From: an uncultured Allobaculum sp.
GTDB lineage: Bacteria; Bacillota_I; Bacilli_A; Erysipelotrichales; Erysipelotrichaceae
Length of the DNA stretch: 10,215 bases
Assembly (NCBI GenBank): GCA_948467695.1
Contig: CAOKFJ010000045.1
Location: forward strand, 1 to 10,215
Reading direction: 5' to 3'
The translations under genes and the position numbers were made by a program. Every line of letters begins with the position of its first letter. The stretch's first letter is position 1. Below are positions 1 through 6,790 of this stretch, piece by piece. The notes under the pieces are model-generated. The model worked only from the letters and a program-made list of their open reading frames with translations. It ran no database searches and was not told the DNA's origin.

Positions 1-1354
1 CGTTCCCAAAGCCACGCCCTCTTTTCTGAGCCTGCCGGGCTATCATCAGATATTCGAGAGCATTCACCGCTGGTTCATGATGCAGGAAGTGACGGTGCGC
101 GATGTTCGTTTCGTGCGAACTTTCCTGCAGATTACAGAAACATACGAGGTCTATGTGCTGACCAAGCTCGCGCAGTTTCTTGTCGATTATGGTTTTGAAC
201 TCACCAGCGCCAATCAGATCGAATACGCCTTTGAAACGTATTCGCTGTACAAAAACACCGAGATCAACAATGTCTTCAAGTTTGAGCGAGACGATCTGAC
301 CATCACGCTTTTCTACCAGCCTGTGCTTTACGATCCAAGCAGCCCTCAGGCTGTTCTGACCGGACTGGTTCGTTCGACTTCGCTGTCCATGCCGATGCGC
401 GGCATGAGCGAACCGTCGCACGGGCGCTACTATACCCCGGACTATGTGTTCAGGATTGAAAGCACCAAATGGAAAGGCGCACGTTACATTCTGGGCGATG
501 CCAAGTACACCAATCGCCACAGCGTGCGCGATTTTAAGATGTTCCCGCTGATTTTTAAATATCTGTTCTCCATTTCACCGATGAATCCGGATGATCAGAT
601 CACCGGCTTGTACGTCTTTAACGGAAAGAGCGAAAACCCTTCGGATCGCATGAACCTTCTTCATTCGATTTACGATCTGGTCAGCGAACCGCATCACATC
701 TTTCCCCAGGTCGAGACCGTTTCGCTCTACGAGTATCCCGGTGCAAGTCAGGAAAATCAGTTCAAGCAGCTGCAGCTGCTCTTCGATATCCAGATTGAAA
801 AAGCCAGGTCCGTATTCGAACATACGCAAAGATCGATCCTGCCGCATATGGAAATGTTTCAGGGCGATGGCCTGATCAACCTGATCCCGACTGCGGCAAT
901 GCGCGCGCTCTTTGATTCCATGAGCGAGCCGGCTTTGCCCGACGATGAAGATCCCGATTATTTCGATACGCCAGTGCCTGATCCCATACCCGCCGACAGC
1001 ATTGCCGATGCGGATGCGCAGACGATGCTTGGAGAGGGCATGGAGGCAGCTTCTTTGGACATAGAAGCATTGGATCAAAGCGTCTGTCAGACAGATTTAT
1101 CCGATGCGCTTTCAAAGGACGATCCATCTTCACCAGTCAATCAAGCGCAAAGCGATGCTGATGAACAGTGTCCGGATCGAGGCAGATCTTCAAATCCTGC
1201 ATGTGAAAACCCTGACGGTCCGCTTTTTGCGGCTGAAATGGAAAGCGAAAGCGCTGTTTCAGCCGGTCTTATCGAACTCGAGCCGACAGGGGATGCTGTG
1301 CAAAGCGAAAGCGAAACTGCCATTGATCTGAATTCACACTCTCTATCTTCTTAA
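1..1354 (+). CDS. McrC-like DUF2357/PD-(D/E)XK nuclease, 3' part (5' end outside window)
   Basis: The reading frame is already open at base 2 and gives about 450 residues up to the TAA at 1352-1354. The Met at 77 is therefore probably internal. Numbering from that Met, residues 10-60 form the helical stretch with a TYEVYVLTKL motif typical of DUF2357/PDDEXK_7 proteins. A PD-(D/E)XK-like core follows, with TPD at 120-122 and GDAKY at 140-144 (D122, D141, K143). The family is the nuclease partner of McrB-like AAA+ GTPases, which restrict modified or foreign DNA. That partner gene would lie upstream and cannot be seen. From about residue 283 to the end, some 140 residues are rich in Asp, Glu, Ser, Pro and Ala and look disordered, which is not part of the nuclease fold. 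The role in defence is inferred from the family. The nuclease fold call is good; the exact subfamily is less sure. Confidence 0.72.
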   Translation, partial: VPKATPSFLSLPGYHQIFESIHRWFMMQEVTVRDVRFVRTFLQITETYEVYVLTKLAQFLVDYGFELTSANQIEYAFETYSLYKNTEINNVFKFERDDLTITLFYQPVLYDPSSPQAVLTGLVRSTSLSMPMRGMSEPSHGRYYTPDYVFRIESTKWKGARYILGDAKYTNRHSVRDFKMFPLIFKYLFSISPMNPDDQITGLYVFNGKSENPSDRMNLLHSIYDLVSEPHHIFPQVETVSLYEYPGASQENQFKQLQLLFDIQIEKARSVFEHTQRSILPHMEMFQGDGLINLIPTAAMRALFDSMSEPALPDDEDPDYFDTPVPDPIPADSIADADAQTMLGEGMEAASLDIEALDQSVCQTDLSDALSKDDPSSPVNQAQSDADEQCPDRGRSSNPACENPDGPLFAAEMESESAVSAGLIELEPTGDAVQSESETAIDLNSHSLSS

Positions 1355-1362
1355 AACGACTG

Positions 1363-1389
1363 CCGCATTCCGCAAGGAATGCGGTTTTT
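1363..1389 (+). terminator. Rho-independent terminator of the nuclease gene
   Basis: A perfect 9-bp stem, CCGCATTCC (1363-1371) with GGAATGCGG (1376-1384), closes a GCAA tetraloop and is followed by TTTTT. It starts 9 nt after the stop codon, so transcription of the nuclease gene or operon should end here. Confidence 0.93.
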
Positions 1390-1442
1390 GTTCTGAAAAA
1401 AGCTTAGGCGGCAATTACAGGCGGATGTTTGCCTGGCTGAAC

Positions 1443-1476
1443 AAAAAAAGAGCCCTCGTCTATACAGACGAAGGCT
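1443..1476 (-). terminator. Rho-independent terminator of tRNA-Leu
   Basis: Read on the minus strand, AGCCTTCGTC (1476-1467) pairs with GACGAGGGCT (1460-1451) over 10 bp, with one G-U pair and a 6-nt loop. A run of seven T follows at 1449-1443. It lies 11 nt past the encoded CCA of the tRNA, so it ends the single-tRNA transcript, which converges on the nuclease gene. Confidence 0.9.
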
Positions 1477-1486
1477 TGTTTTCGAA

Positions 1487-1573
1487 TGGTGCCCGCGGCC
1501 GGACTCGAACCGGCACGGTATCGCTACCGATGGATTTTGAGTCCATTGCGTCTACCAGTTTCACCACGCGGGC
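1487..1573 (-). tRNA. tRNA-Leu (anticodon CAA)
   Basis: On the minus strand an 87-nt class II tRNA can be folded. The acceptor stem GCCCGCG pairs with CGCGGGC, followed by discriminator A and a genome-encoded CCA at 1489-1487. The anticodon stem ATGGA/TCCAT encloses the loop CTCAAAA, giving anticodon CAA, which reads the Leu codon UUG. The long variable arm CGGTAGCGATACCG is typical of tRNA-Leu, and the T loop holds GGTTCGAGTCC. It is transcribed alone, with a promoter immediately upstream and a terminator downstream. Confidence 0.96.
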
Positions 1574-1582
1574 ATTGGTCTT

Positions 1583-1611
1583 ATATTAGCGCAAAGACGG
1601 TCAGGATTCAA
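1583..1611 (-). promoter_or_regulatory. Sigma-A-type promoter of tRNA-Leu
   Basis: On the minus strand, TTGAAT (1611-1606) and TAATAT (1588-1583) are separated by exactly 17 nt. The -10 box ends about 9 nt before the mature tRNA 5' end, leaving room for only a very short leader. Confidence 0.7.
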
Positions 1612-1874
1612 CCATATCCTGTAAGTTGCCTGCAGGTCGTTTTTTGACATCGCTGCTGCATTCAGGCGGGGAAGATGAGGAAGATGCAGATATGCAGGCA
1701 GAATGACGCGGTACGCGCAAACGAGGACGAGAAAGAGAGTCGCCGAAAAAAGGCGAATAATTTCAAAAATTGTGAATTTGTATGCTCTTTTCCGGGTTAT
1801 GTTCCTAATTCGGAAAATCCATAAAAAAAGGGATGAAGGAATAGATTGTCTGTTTGCACTTTGCTGTTCCTGTA
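1612..1874. other. Intergenic stretch between divergent tRNA-Leu and GH20 gene, no gene seen
   Basis: About 260 bases between the tRNA promoter and the GH20 promoter. Short open frames occur on both strands, but none has a ribosome binding site or a recognisable product. A TTGACA at 1644-1649 has no matching -10 box at 16-18 nt. I see no repeat or RNA structure that I can support. Confidence 0.5.
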
Positions 1875-1903
1875 TTGAACGGATAGGGCTTATCCGGTAA
1901 ACT
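1875..1903 (+). promoter_or_regulatory. Promoter of the GH20 gene with inverted repeat in the spacer
   Basis: TTGAAC (1875-1880) and TAAACT (1898-1903) are spaced by 17 nt. The spacer contains a perfect 6-bp inverted repeat, CGGATA (1880-1885) and TATCCG (1891-1896), which would suit a repressor operator. The predicted start of transcription, near 1910, leaves a leader of about 45 nt before the start codon. Confidence 0.55.
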
Positions 1904-1954
1904 GGAAGCAATGTAAGGGGATACAACAATTTACAGAGAAAGGATAGAAAGGAT

Positions 1955-4900
1955 ATGAGAAATTCCAAACTCAAAAAATGTCTGAGCGTGCTGCTCGCTT
2001 TAGGCACAGCCGCTTCGCCGGTTCTGGCGACAATGCCGATCATGGCGGTTGAGACAAATGACGACTCGCAGACCAGAGAAGTCTCTGATCTGCGCGCGCT
2101 GGTCAATCCAGTGCTGCAGGTTTACGAACCTGCACAGACAGAGGGTACATGGACGCTTGAAGAGGGATCTTTTCTTGCCATCGCTGCGACAGAAGAGAAT
2201 ATGCAGAACGAAGAACTGCAGGGCTATGTTCGTCTGATCAGCAGTGAACTCAAGGACAAAGGGCTGACGACCGATTTTGTCCCTGTACGCTTTCTGCCCG
2301 CTGATTCAGCAAGCGGCAGTGAGATTCTGGTGAACATTGATGCCAATGTCACTGATAAAAGTGCAAGTCCCGAAGCGTACAAAATCGAGATCAGCGAATC
2401 CGGCATCAAACTGACCGGCGCCAGCGAAGTCGCCGTTCTGCACGGTCTGCATACCATCGAAGCGCTGCTGATCACAAACAGAGGCGTTCCCTATGGAACC
2501 ATTATTGATTATCCCAGACTGAACGAGCGCCGCATTCATGTCGACTGCGCGCGCAAATACATTTCGAAAGACTGGTTCATCCGTCTGATTCACGAAATGT
2601 CGTACATGAAATACAACGCGCTCCAGATGCATTTCTCGGAAAACCTCGGTTTTCGCATCGAGTGCGAAACCGATCCGGCGATTGTATCGGATCAGTATCT
2701 GACCAAAGACGAAGTCCGCGAGATTTTAGCAGAGGCGAAGAAATACGGCATCAATGTCATTCCGTCTTTCGACTCCCCGGGTCATGTGGATCAGATTCTC
2801 AAAGCGCATCCGGAATATGGACAGATTTCATCCAACGGCACGCATTATGAACATGGTCTTGATGTCACCAATCCCGAAGCGGTCGAGTACATCAAATCGC
2901 TCTATGCCGAATACTGCGAACTGTTTGAGGGCTGCACAGACTTCCATATCGGCGGAGATGAATACATGGAATTCGACCGCGCGCCATTCACGACGCAATA
3001 CCGCTCGGTTCTCAACAGCTATGCGCAGCAGAAGTATGGCGAAGGCTATTCGTGGAAAGATACGATGTCCGGCTACATCAATGAAATTGCCGAATTCGTT
3101 CACGACCGAGGCTTTACACCGCGTATCTGGAACGATGGCGTCTATTATGGCGAACACAATGAATCTGTGAAGCAGAAAATCGAGATGCATGACTATATCG
3201 GTATCGATTTCTGGAGTCAGATGGGCTGGAACCGCTCAATTGCCAAACTGCAGACGTTTATCGATAAGGGACACAAGACGATCTACAACTTCAACTCCAG
3301 CTACTTCTATTACGTACTGCGCAGTTCCAAACCGTCGGATGGACGCGAACAGCATTCGTTTGACAACCTGAACTCCGATCGGCTGATTTACGAAGACTAC
3401 ACGCCGGGCAAATTCTCGTCCAATACCATCGCTGATGATCATGAAGCGATTGCCGGCAGCTCCATCGGTATCTGGTGCGATATTCCCGATCTGGTTACGG
3501 AAGATGTGATCATGGAAGACATCTCCAAAGAAATGCGCGCTCTCGCTTCCAAAGGCTGGAACACCAGCTCGCCGGACATTCTGCCCTTTGATGAATTCAA
3601 AACGCTCTGCCAGACACTCGGTCATGCCGGTGCCTATACCAAAGGCGAAAAACTGCCTGAAGGACCGGAAATCCTGCCCTCCGATGATCTGGGAAGCGTC
3701 GTGCTGCATTATGTCGACGCTAATGGCGAAACAATCGCGCCCGATCGCACCGTATACGGAAAACTGGATTCGGACTACAGCTTTGAGCCCGCGGCAATCT
3801 ACGGCTATCGCGCGACAAGCGAAGCAGTATCCGGCAGATACGCGCCGGATACAGCGGAGTACACGTTCAAATACGAACTCTATACTGACTGGACAGAACT
3901 TGATGCTCTGCTCGCCAATCCATATGCGCAGGATGATCTCATGCCGCGCACATGGTCTGCCTACAACGAAGCGCTTGATGCTGCAGTAACCCTCAAAGCT
4001 GCAGGCGACGTTCATCAGTGCGATGTCGATGCGGCGGCTGCCGCTTTGCGCAAAGCGTACGATGAAACGGTAACGCTCGATAAATACGCTCTGGACATCG
4101 AGCTTTCCAATCCGCTGCCTCAGGGCGGCTATGCGGGCGGTTATGCCGCGTATCAGCAGGCGCTTGAAAACGCCAGAGAAGTTCTTGTAAACAAAGAGGC
4201 ATCCAAAGCACAGATTGCTGAAGCAAAAGCAGCGCTGGATACCGCACGCGAAGGACTGGTGCGCGCCACCAATGTGACGCCGACCGTCACTTCGTCGGTT
4301 GGTCCGTACTCGACGTATGGCTACGCCAATATGTTCGATAAAAACGACAGTACAAAGTTCTGGGCGAATGGTCCGCAGGTTGTCGGCGATCACATTACCT
4401 TTACGTTTGCGGCACCTGTAAACCTGTCCGCGATTCGCATCAAGCATCCGCTTGGCGACAATGAAAAAGACTATATCTACGGCGCGGATGTTGAGGTCAG
4501 TTCGGATGGCGTTACCTGGAACAAGGTGGGCGAGTATGAAGGCTCGTCACGCGATGCGACCGTTGAATTTGAAAAACAAAGTGTCAAAGCCATCCGTCTG
4601 GTTCATACCGTCGCCAAAGACAACTGGACGCAGATCACCGAGGTGGAATTCGCGATTCATACAGCGGATAACAGCGGTATCCTCAAAGACAAGCTCGCCG
4701 CGGCTGGAGAGTTTGATCCTGCCCAGTACACATTGTCCTCGTTTACCGGCCTGATCGATGCAATGACACGCGGACAGGCGGCTCTTGGCGCCAACAGCGA
4801 TGACATGGAAGCCAGAGCGGATGATATACAAAGTGCCATCGATGCACTCGTCAGAAAATCGGATCCCTCGGATCTGTTTACCGATATCCTTGATCGCGTG

Positions 4901-5110
4901 ATCGGGGCGGCGATGACGGTGATCGAAAAAGCCGATTTCTATAATCCCGAACGTTTTGAAGGATTTGACGCTGCTGTCGATGAGGCAAAGTCGGTTCGCG
5001 ATAATGCCAAAACACAGGATGAACTCGACTCGCAGGCTCTATCGCTCAACAGAAGACTGCTCGAGCAGCGTCTGCTTCCTGACGAAAGTCTTCTTGAAGC
5101 CGGAAGTTAG
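1955..5110 (+). CDS. Secreted multidomain GH20 beta-N-acetylhexosaminidase
   Basis: This 1051-residue exported enzyme should release terminal N-acetylhexosamine, or possibly lacto-N-biose, from host or dietary glycans. Residues 1-31 form a signal peptide (KLKK, hydrophobic core, possible cleavage after MPIMA). Residues about 60-183 look like the GH20b accessory domain and 190-535 the GH20 barrel. The barrel has HVDCAR (195-200), SPGH (274-277) and the catalytic pair D335-E336 in HIGGDEY, with W507 in GIWCD. A MucBP-like domain (581-640) follows, then two FIVAR-like helical repeats (645-705, 712-769), an F5/8C/CBM32-like carbohydrate-binding domain (about 773-902) and two more FIVAR-like repeats (905-967, 975-1040). 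No LPXTG anchor, SLH domain or C-terminal membrane helix is present, so release or non-covalent wall binding is likely. GAAAGGA at 1938-1944 lies 10 nt before the ATG. Exact substrate is not decidable from sequence. Confidence 0.9.
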   Translation: MRNSKLKKCLSVLLALGTAASPVLATMPIMAVETNDDSQTREVSDLRALVNPVLQVYEPAQTEGTWTLEEGSFLAIAATEENMQNEELQGYVRLISSELKDKGLTTDFVPVRFLPADSASGSEILVNIDANVTDKSASPEAYKIEISESGIKLTGASEVAVLHGLHTIEALLITNRGVPYGTIIDYPRLNERRIHVDCARKYISKDWFIRLIHEMSYMKYNALQMHFSENLGFRIECETDPAIVSDQYLTKDEVREILAEAKKYGINVIPSFDSPGHVDQILKAHPEYGQISSNGTHYEHGLDVTNPEAVEYIKSLYAEYCELFEGCTDFHIGGDEYMEFDRAPFTTQYRSVLNSYAQQKYGEGYSWKDTMSGYINEIAEFVHDRGFTPRIWNDGVYYGEHNESVKQKIEMHDYIGIDFWSQMGWNRSIAKLQTFIDKGHKTIYNFNSSYFYYVLRSSKPSDGREQHSFDNLNSDRLIYEDYTPGKFSSNTIADDHEAIAGSSIGIWCDIPDLVTEDVIMEDISKEMRALASKGWNTSSPDILPFDEFKTLCQTLGHAGAYTKGEKLPEGPEILPSDDLGSVVLHYVDANGETIAPDRTVYGKLDSDYSFEPAAIYGYRATSEAVSGRYAPDTAEYTFKYELYTDWTELDALLANPYAQDDLMPRTWSAYNEALDAAVTLKAAGDVHQCDVDAAAAALRKAYDETVTLDKYALDIELSNPLPQGGYAGGYAAYQQALENAREVLVNKEASKAQIAEAKAALDTAREGLVRATNVTPTVTSSVGPYSTYGYANMFDKNDSTKFWANGPQVVGDHITFTFAAPVNLSAIRIKHPLGDNEKDYIYGADVEVSSDGVTWNKVGEYEGSSRDATVEFEKQSVKAIRLVHTVAKDNWTQITEVEFAIHTADNSGILKDKLAAAGEFDPAQYTLSSFTGLIDAMTRGQAALGANSDDMEARADDIQSAIDALVRKSDPSDLFTDILDRVIGAAMTVIEKADFYNPERFEGFDAAVDEAKSVRDNAKTQDELDSQALSLNRRLLEQRLLPDESLLEAGS

Positions 5111-5215
5111 TAACTGTTTATCGTTTTGTATCGACTGAACAGATGAGCAGATCGCGCAAAGCGCGAATCCTGTCTCTGCTTCAGGACAATCCGCCAACAG
5201 CGGCACATAGACACG

Positions 5216-5261
5216 AAGTGCATGTTCATGCGTTTAATCGACGCAGGACATGCACTTTTTT
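5216..5261 (+). terminator. Rho-independent terminator of the GH20 gene
   Basis: AAGTGCATGT (5216-5225) pairs perfectly with ACATGCACTT (5248-5257). An inner stem TGCGT/ACGCA (5229-5233, 5241-5245) closes a 7-nt loop, and T5256-5261 follows. It starts about 105 nt after the stop codon, so the message has a fairly long 3' untranslated region. Confidence 0.85.
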
Positions 5262-5308
5262 GCATCGCTTCAATGAGTGATGTTTTGCAGTTTACGGAAA
5301 AGACTATT

Positions 5309-5337
5309 CTGAAAAATCAGAAAACGCGGCGTATATT
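5309..5337 (+). promoter_or_regulatory. Probable promoter of the Nudix gene with overlapping palindrome
   Basis: CTGAAA (5309-5314) and TATATT (5332-5337) are spaced by 17 nt and match 4/6 and 5/6 of the sigma-A consensus. A palindrome, TTCTGA-AAAA-TCAGAA (5307-5322), covers the -35 box and could bind a regulator. The call rests on motif match only. Confidence 0.4.
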
Positions 5338-5375
5338 TGAAAATATCAAGGCACTGAAGCCGGGGAGGATGAACG

Positions 5376-5837
5376 ATGAAACATGAACTTGAACCATGCG
5401 AACTGACAACAATCTGCATGATCGAAAAAGACGACAAGATACTTCTTCAGTACCGTCAGAAAGGCGAGTGGGATGGCTGGGTAATGCCAGGCGGTCATGT
5501 AGAACCCGGCGAATCGTTCACTGAAGCGTGCAGAAGGGAAGTGTTCGAAGAGACAGGTCTTCTGGTGAATCATCTGCGAATGACAAGCGTCAAGCAGTTT
5601 CCCCAGAATGGTCATCGCTACATTGTTTTTCTGTATAAAACCGATTCGTTTACCGGAACGCTGAAAAACAGCGAAGAAGGGGAGAACCGCTGGTTTTCGC
5701 GCAGCGCGCTTCCAGAAGATCTGGTCATGGACTTCGATCTTATGCTACGTATGTTTGACGATCCGTCTGTTGTCGAGATGCAGTACACGCTGGATGAAGA
5801 AGGTGGGTACGTGCCCCATTTCTACACGAGCGATTAA
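5376..5837 (+). CDS. Nudix hydrolase, MutT/MutX (8-oxo-dGTP diphosphatase)-like
   Basis: This 153-residue cytoplasmic protein carries a complete Nudix box at residues 40-62. G40, E46, R54, E55, E58, E59 and G61 are all in register with GX5EX7REUXEEXGU. Residues 22-37 (ILLQYRQ, then WVMPGG after residue 32) form the usual first strands. The C-terminal half, with a late DFDL and a final HFY, resembles MutX-type 8-oxo-dGTP diphosphatases that clean oxidised nucleotides from the dNTP pool. Other Nudix substrates cannot be excluded, because specificity residues outside the box are poorly conserved. The start is fixed by a strong GGGGAGGA at 5362-5369, 6 nt before ATG. The gene is monocistronic, between its own promoter and terminator. 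Confidence 0.88.
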   Translation: MKHELEPCELTTICMIEKDDKILLQYRQKGEWDGWVMPGGHVEPGESFTEACRREVFEETGLLVNHLRMTSVKQFPQNGHRYIVFLYKTDSFTGTLKNSEEGENRWFSRSALPEDLVMDFDLMLRMFDDPSVVEMQYTLDEEGGYVPHFYTSD

Positions 5838-5882
5838 TAGAGATGCTGCAGGAATATTAAAAAATCACAAACTGATTTACAG

Positions 5883-5913
5883 GCATGCCGCTGTTTGTAC
5901 GGCATGCTTTTTT
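5883..5913 (+). terminator. Rho-independent terminator of the Nudix gene
   Basis: GCATGCCG (5883-5890) pairs perfectly with CGGCATGC (5900-5907) around a 9-nt loop, followed by six T. It lies 45 nt after the stop codon. Confidence 0.93.
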
Positions 5914-6425
5914 GCTTGTACTGAGTGATGGATTTCGTTAGATTGGTTTTCATTCTTTTTGAGATGGTACATGGGAATGTGTAAGTGTTGTGAAATCACA
6001 AAAGACAGATGATGGAGCTAACACAAAAAGTCAAATAATGATCATTTCCCATAAGAAGCAGCAATGGCGAAAAACCATAATGTCTTTTTTTTGTACATTT
6101 ATGGTGATGAGAATGACCATTTTGGTACAGTATGAACTTTCCGTTAAAAAAAGGTTGAAGCACAGGATTTGTGTGTGATACCTTAACATACGCTTCATAT
6201 AGTGAAAAATAACTAAAAATGTATTAAGTTCATAATCCGATTACACGTATTTTCTTATCCTGTGAATTAACCGAGGTTAAAAAATTACCCGAAAATTCTT
6301 TAAATGCTCCGCTGAGCGTGTAAAATCACGAGTTGGATAAAAAGGCGTATGATAGTTGGAAAATAGTGTGATATAACCGTCTATATAAGATAGCAAATGT
6401 GCTTTGGAGCACTCAAAGGAGCAGT
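5914..6425. other. AT-rich intergenic stretch with palindromes, no convincing gene
   Basis: About 510 bases with GC counted at 27-35% in three 60-base lines (6121, 6181, 6241), against roughly half elsewhere in the window. Palindromes are AATGATCATT (6037-6046), TTAACC-GA-GGTTAA (6267-6280), and an imperfect hairpin with CCATAATGT and ACATTTATGG (about 6075-6104). A small stem-loop, GTGCT-TTGG-AGCAC, lies at 6399-6412. No open frame has a ribosome binding site. The stretch probably contains the promoter and operators of the toxin-antitoxin unit downstream, but I could not fix a -35/-10 pair with confidence. Confidence 0.55.
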
Positions 6426-6433
6426 AAAGGAGG
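6426..6433 (+). promoter_or_regulatory. Strong Shine-Dalgarno without a usable start codon
   Basis: AAAGGAGG is among the best ribosome binding sites in the window. Eight nt downstream, where a start is expected, stands ATT (6442-6444) in the frame that begins the toxin-like relic. An ATG-to-ATT change, or use of a very weak ATT start, would explain this. Confidence 0.55.
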
Positions 6434-6441
6434 ATTTAAAG

Positions 6442-6790
6442 ATTCAAAAAGGCTGGTGTCTCGTATACCGGCGCAATACAGATTCAACCCGGCCTGAGTT
6501 TTGCCAAGAGCCGGCGGTACGCAGACATGCGCAACAGGCGACGAAATGGAAAGGAAAAGCTTCTCGGATCAGAAACTCAGACTGGATGTCCCTTTGCGCA
6601 TAGGGCAAAGGATGTACCGTCAGGCAGGGCGGGAATTTATGCACGGCAGCGTCTTCGATCTGCATATGCGGACGGGTATGTGCAAGATAAGGCGTGAAAG
6701 TGAATGCGACTTGTTCTGTATGCTTCCGGAACAGGTTTGAGAAGCAGTTATCATTATGGCTTTGTCAAAACGTGGAGCCAAACTCGATCT
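6442..6790 (+). pseudogene. Decayed HigB/RelE-type (Gp49 family) toxin remnant
   Basis: No single frame covers this stretch, but pieces resembling a Gp49-family mRNA-cleaving toxin appear in order across three frames. Frame one from 6442 reads GWCLVYRRNTDSTRP and then EF, like the family start (W..FYR..DG..P..EF). The second frame, about 6600-6685, reads GQRM, later GSVFDLHMRTG, like the core G..M...R.L..G.FELRIRTG. The third frame, from about 6704, reads RLVLY, then 12 residues, then GFVKT, matching the usual RxxYFF, 12 residues, GF.KKT pattern. The two frame changes each fit loss of one base, and the start codon is also missing. Position directly before a HigA-like antitoxin is the expected gene order. 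One frame alone (6501-6740) could encode 79 residues, but it lacks a ribosome binding site. The comparison is with the family pattern from memory, so the call is moderate. Confidence 0.45.

Noticed and set aside
77-79. ATG at 77 as the true start of the nuclease
   Set aside because: The same frame is open to the window edge and encodes family-like residues (YHQIFESIHRWF) before it, and no ribosome binding site is present.
1644-1649. TTGACA as a -35 box for the GH20 gene
   Set aside because: No -10-like hexamer lies 16-18 nt downstream; the 1875-1903 pair fits better.
1561-2106. 181-codon open frame on the minus strand
   Set aside because: It overlaps the tRNA-Leu gene and the GH20 signal peptide region, and its product shows no family pattern.
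3236-4447. 403-codon open frame on the minus strand
   Set aside because: Fully antisense to the GH20 gene, with no ribosome binding site and no known motifs.
6080-6178. 32-codon peptide with a hydrophobic stretch and basic end, like small type I toxins
   Set aside because: No ribosome binding site precedes the ATG, the hydrophobic segment is short and broken by Arg, and no antisense RNA promoter is evident.
6501-6740. 79-codon ORF just before the HTH gene as an intact small partner protein
   Set aside because: No ribosome binding site at 6501 or at the inner ATG 6546. The motif evidence places only its second half in a toxin fold, with the rest in other frames.
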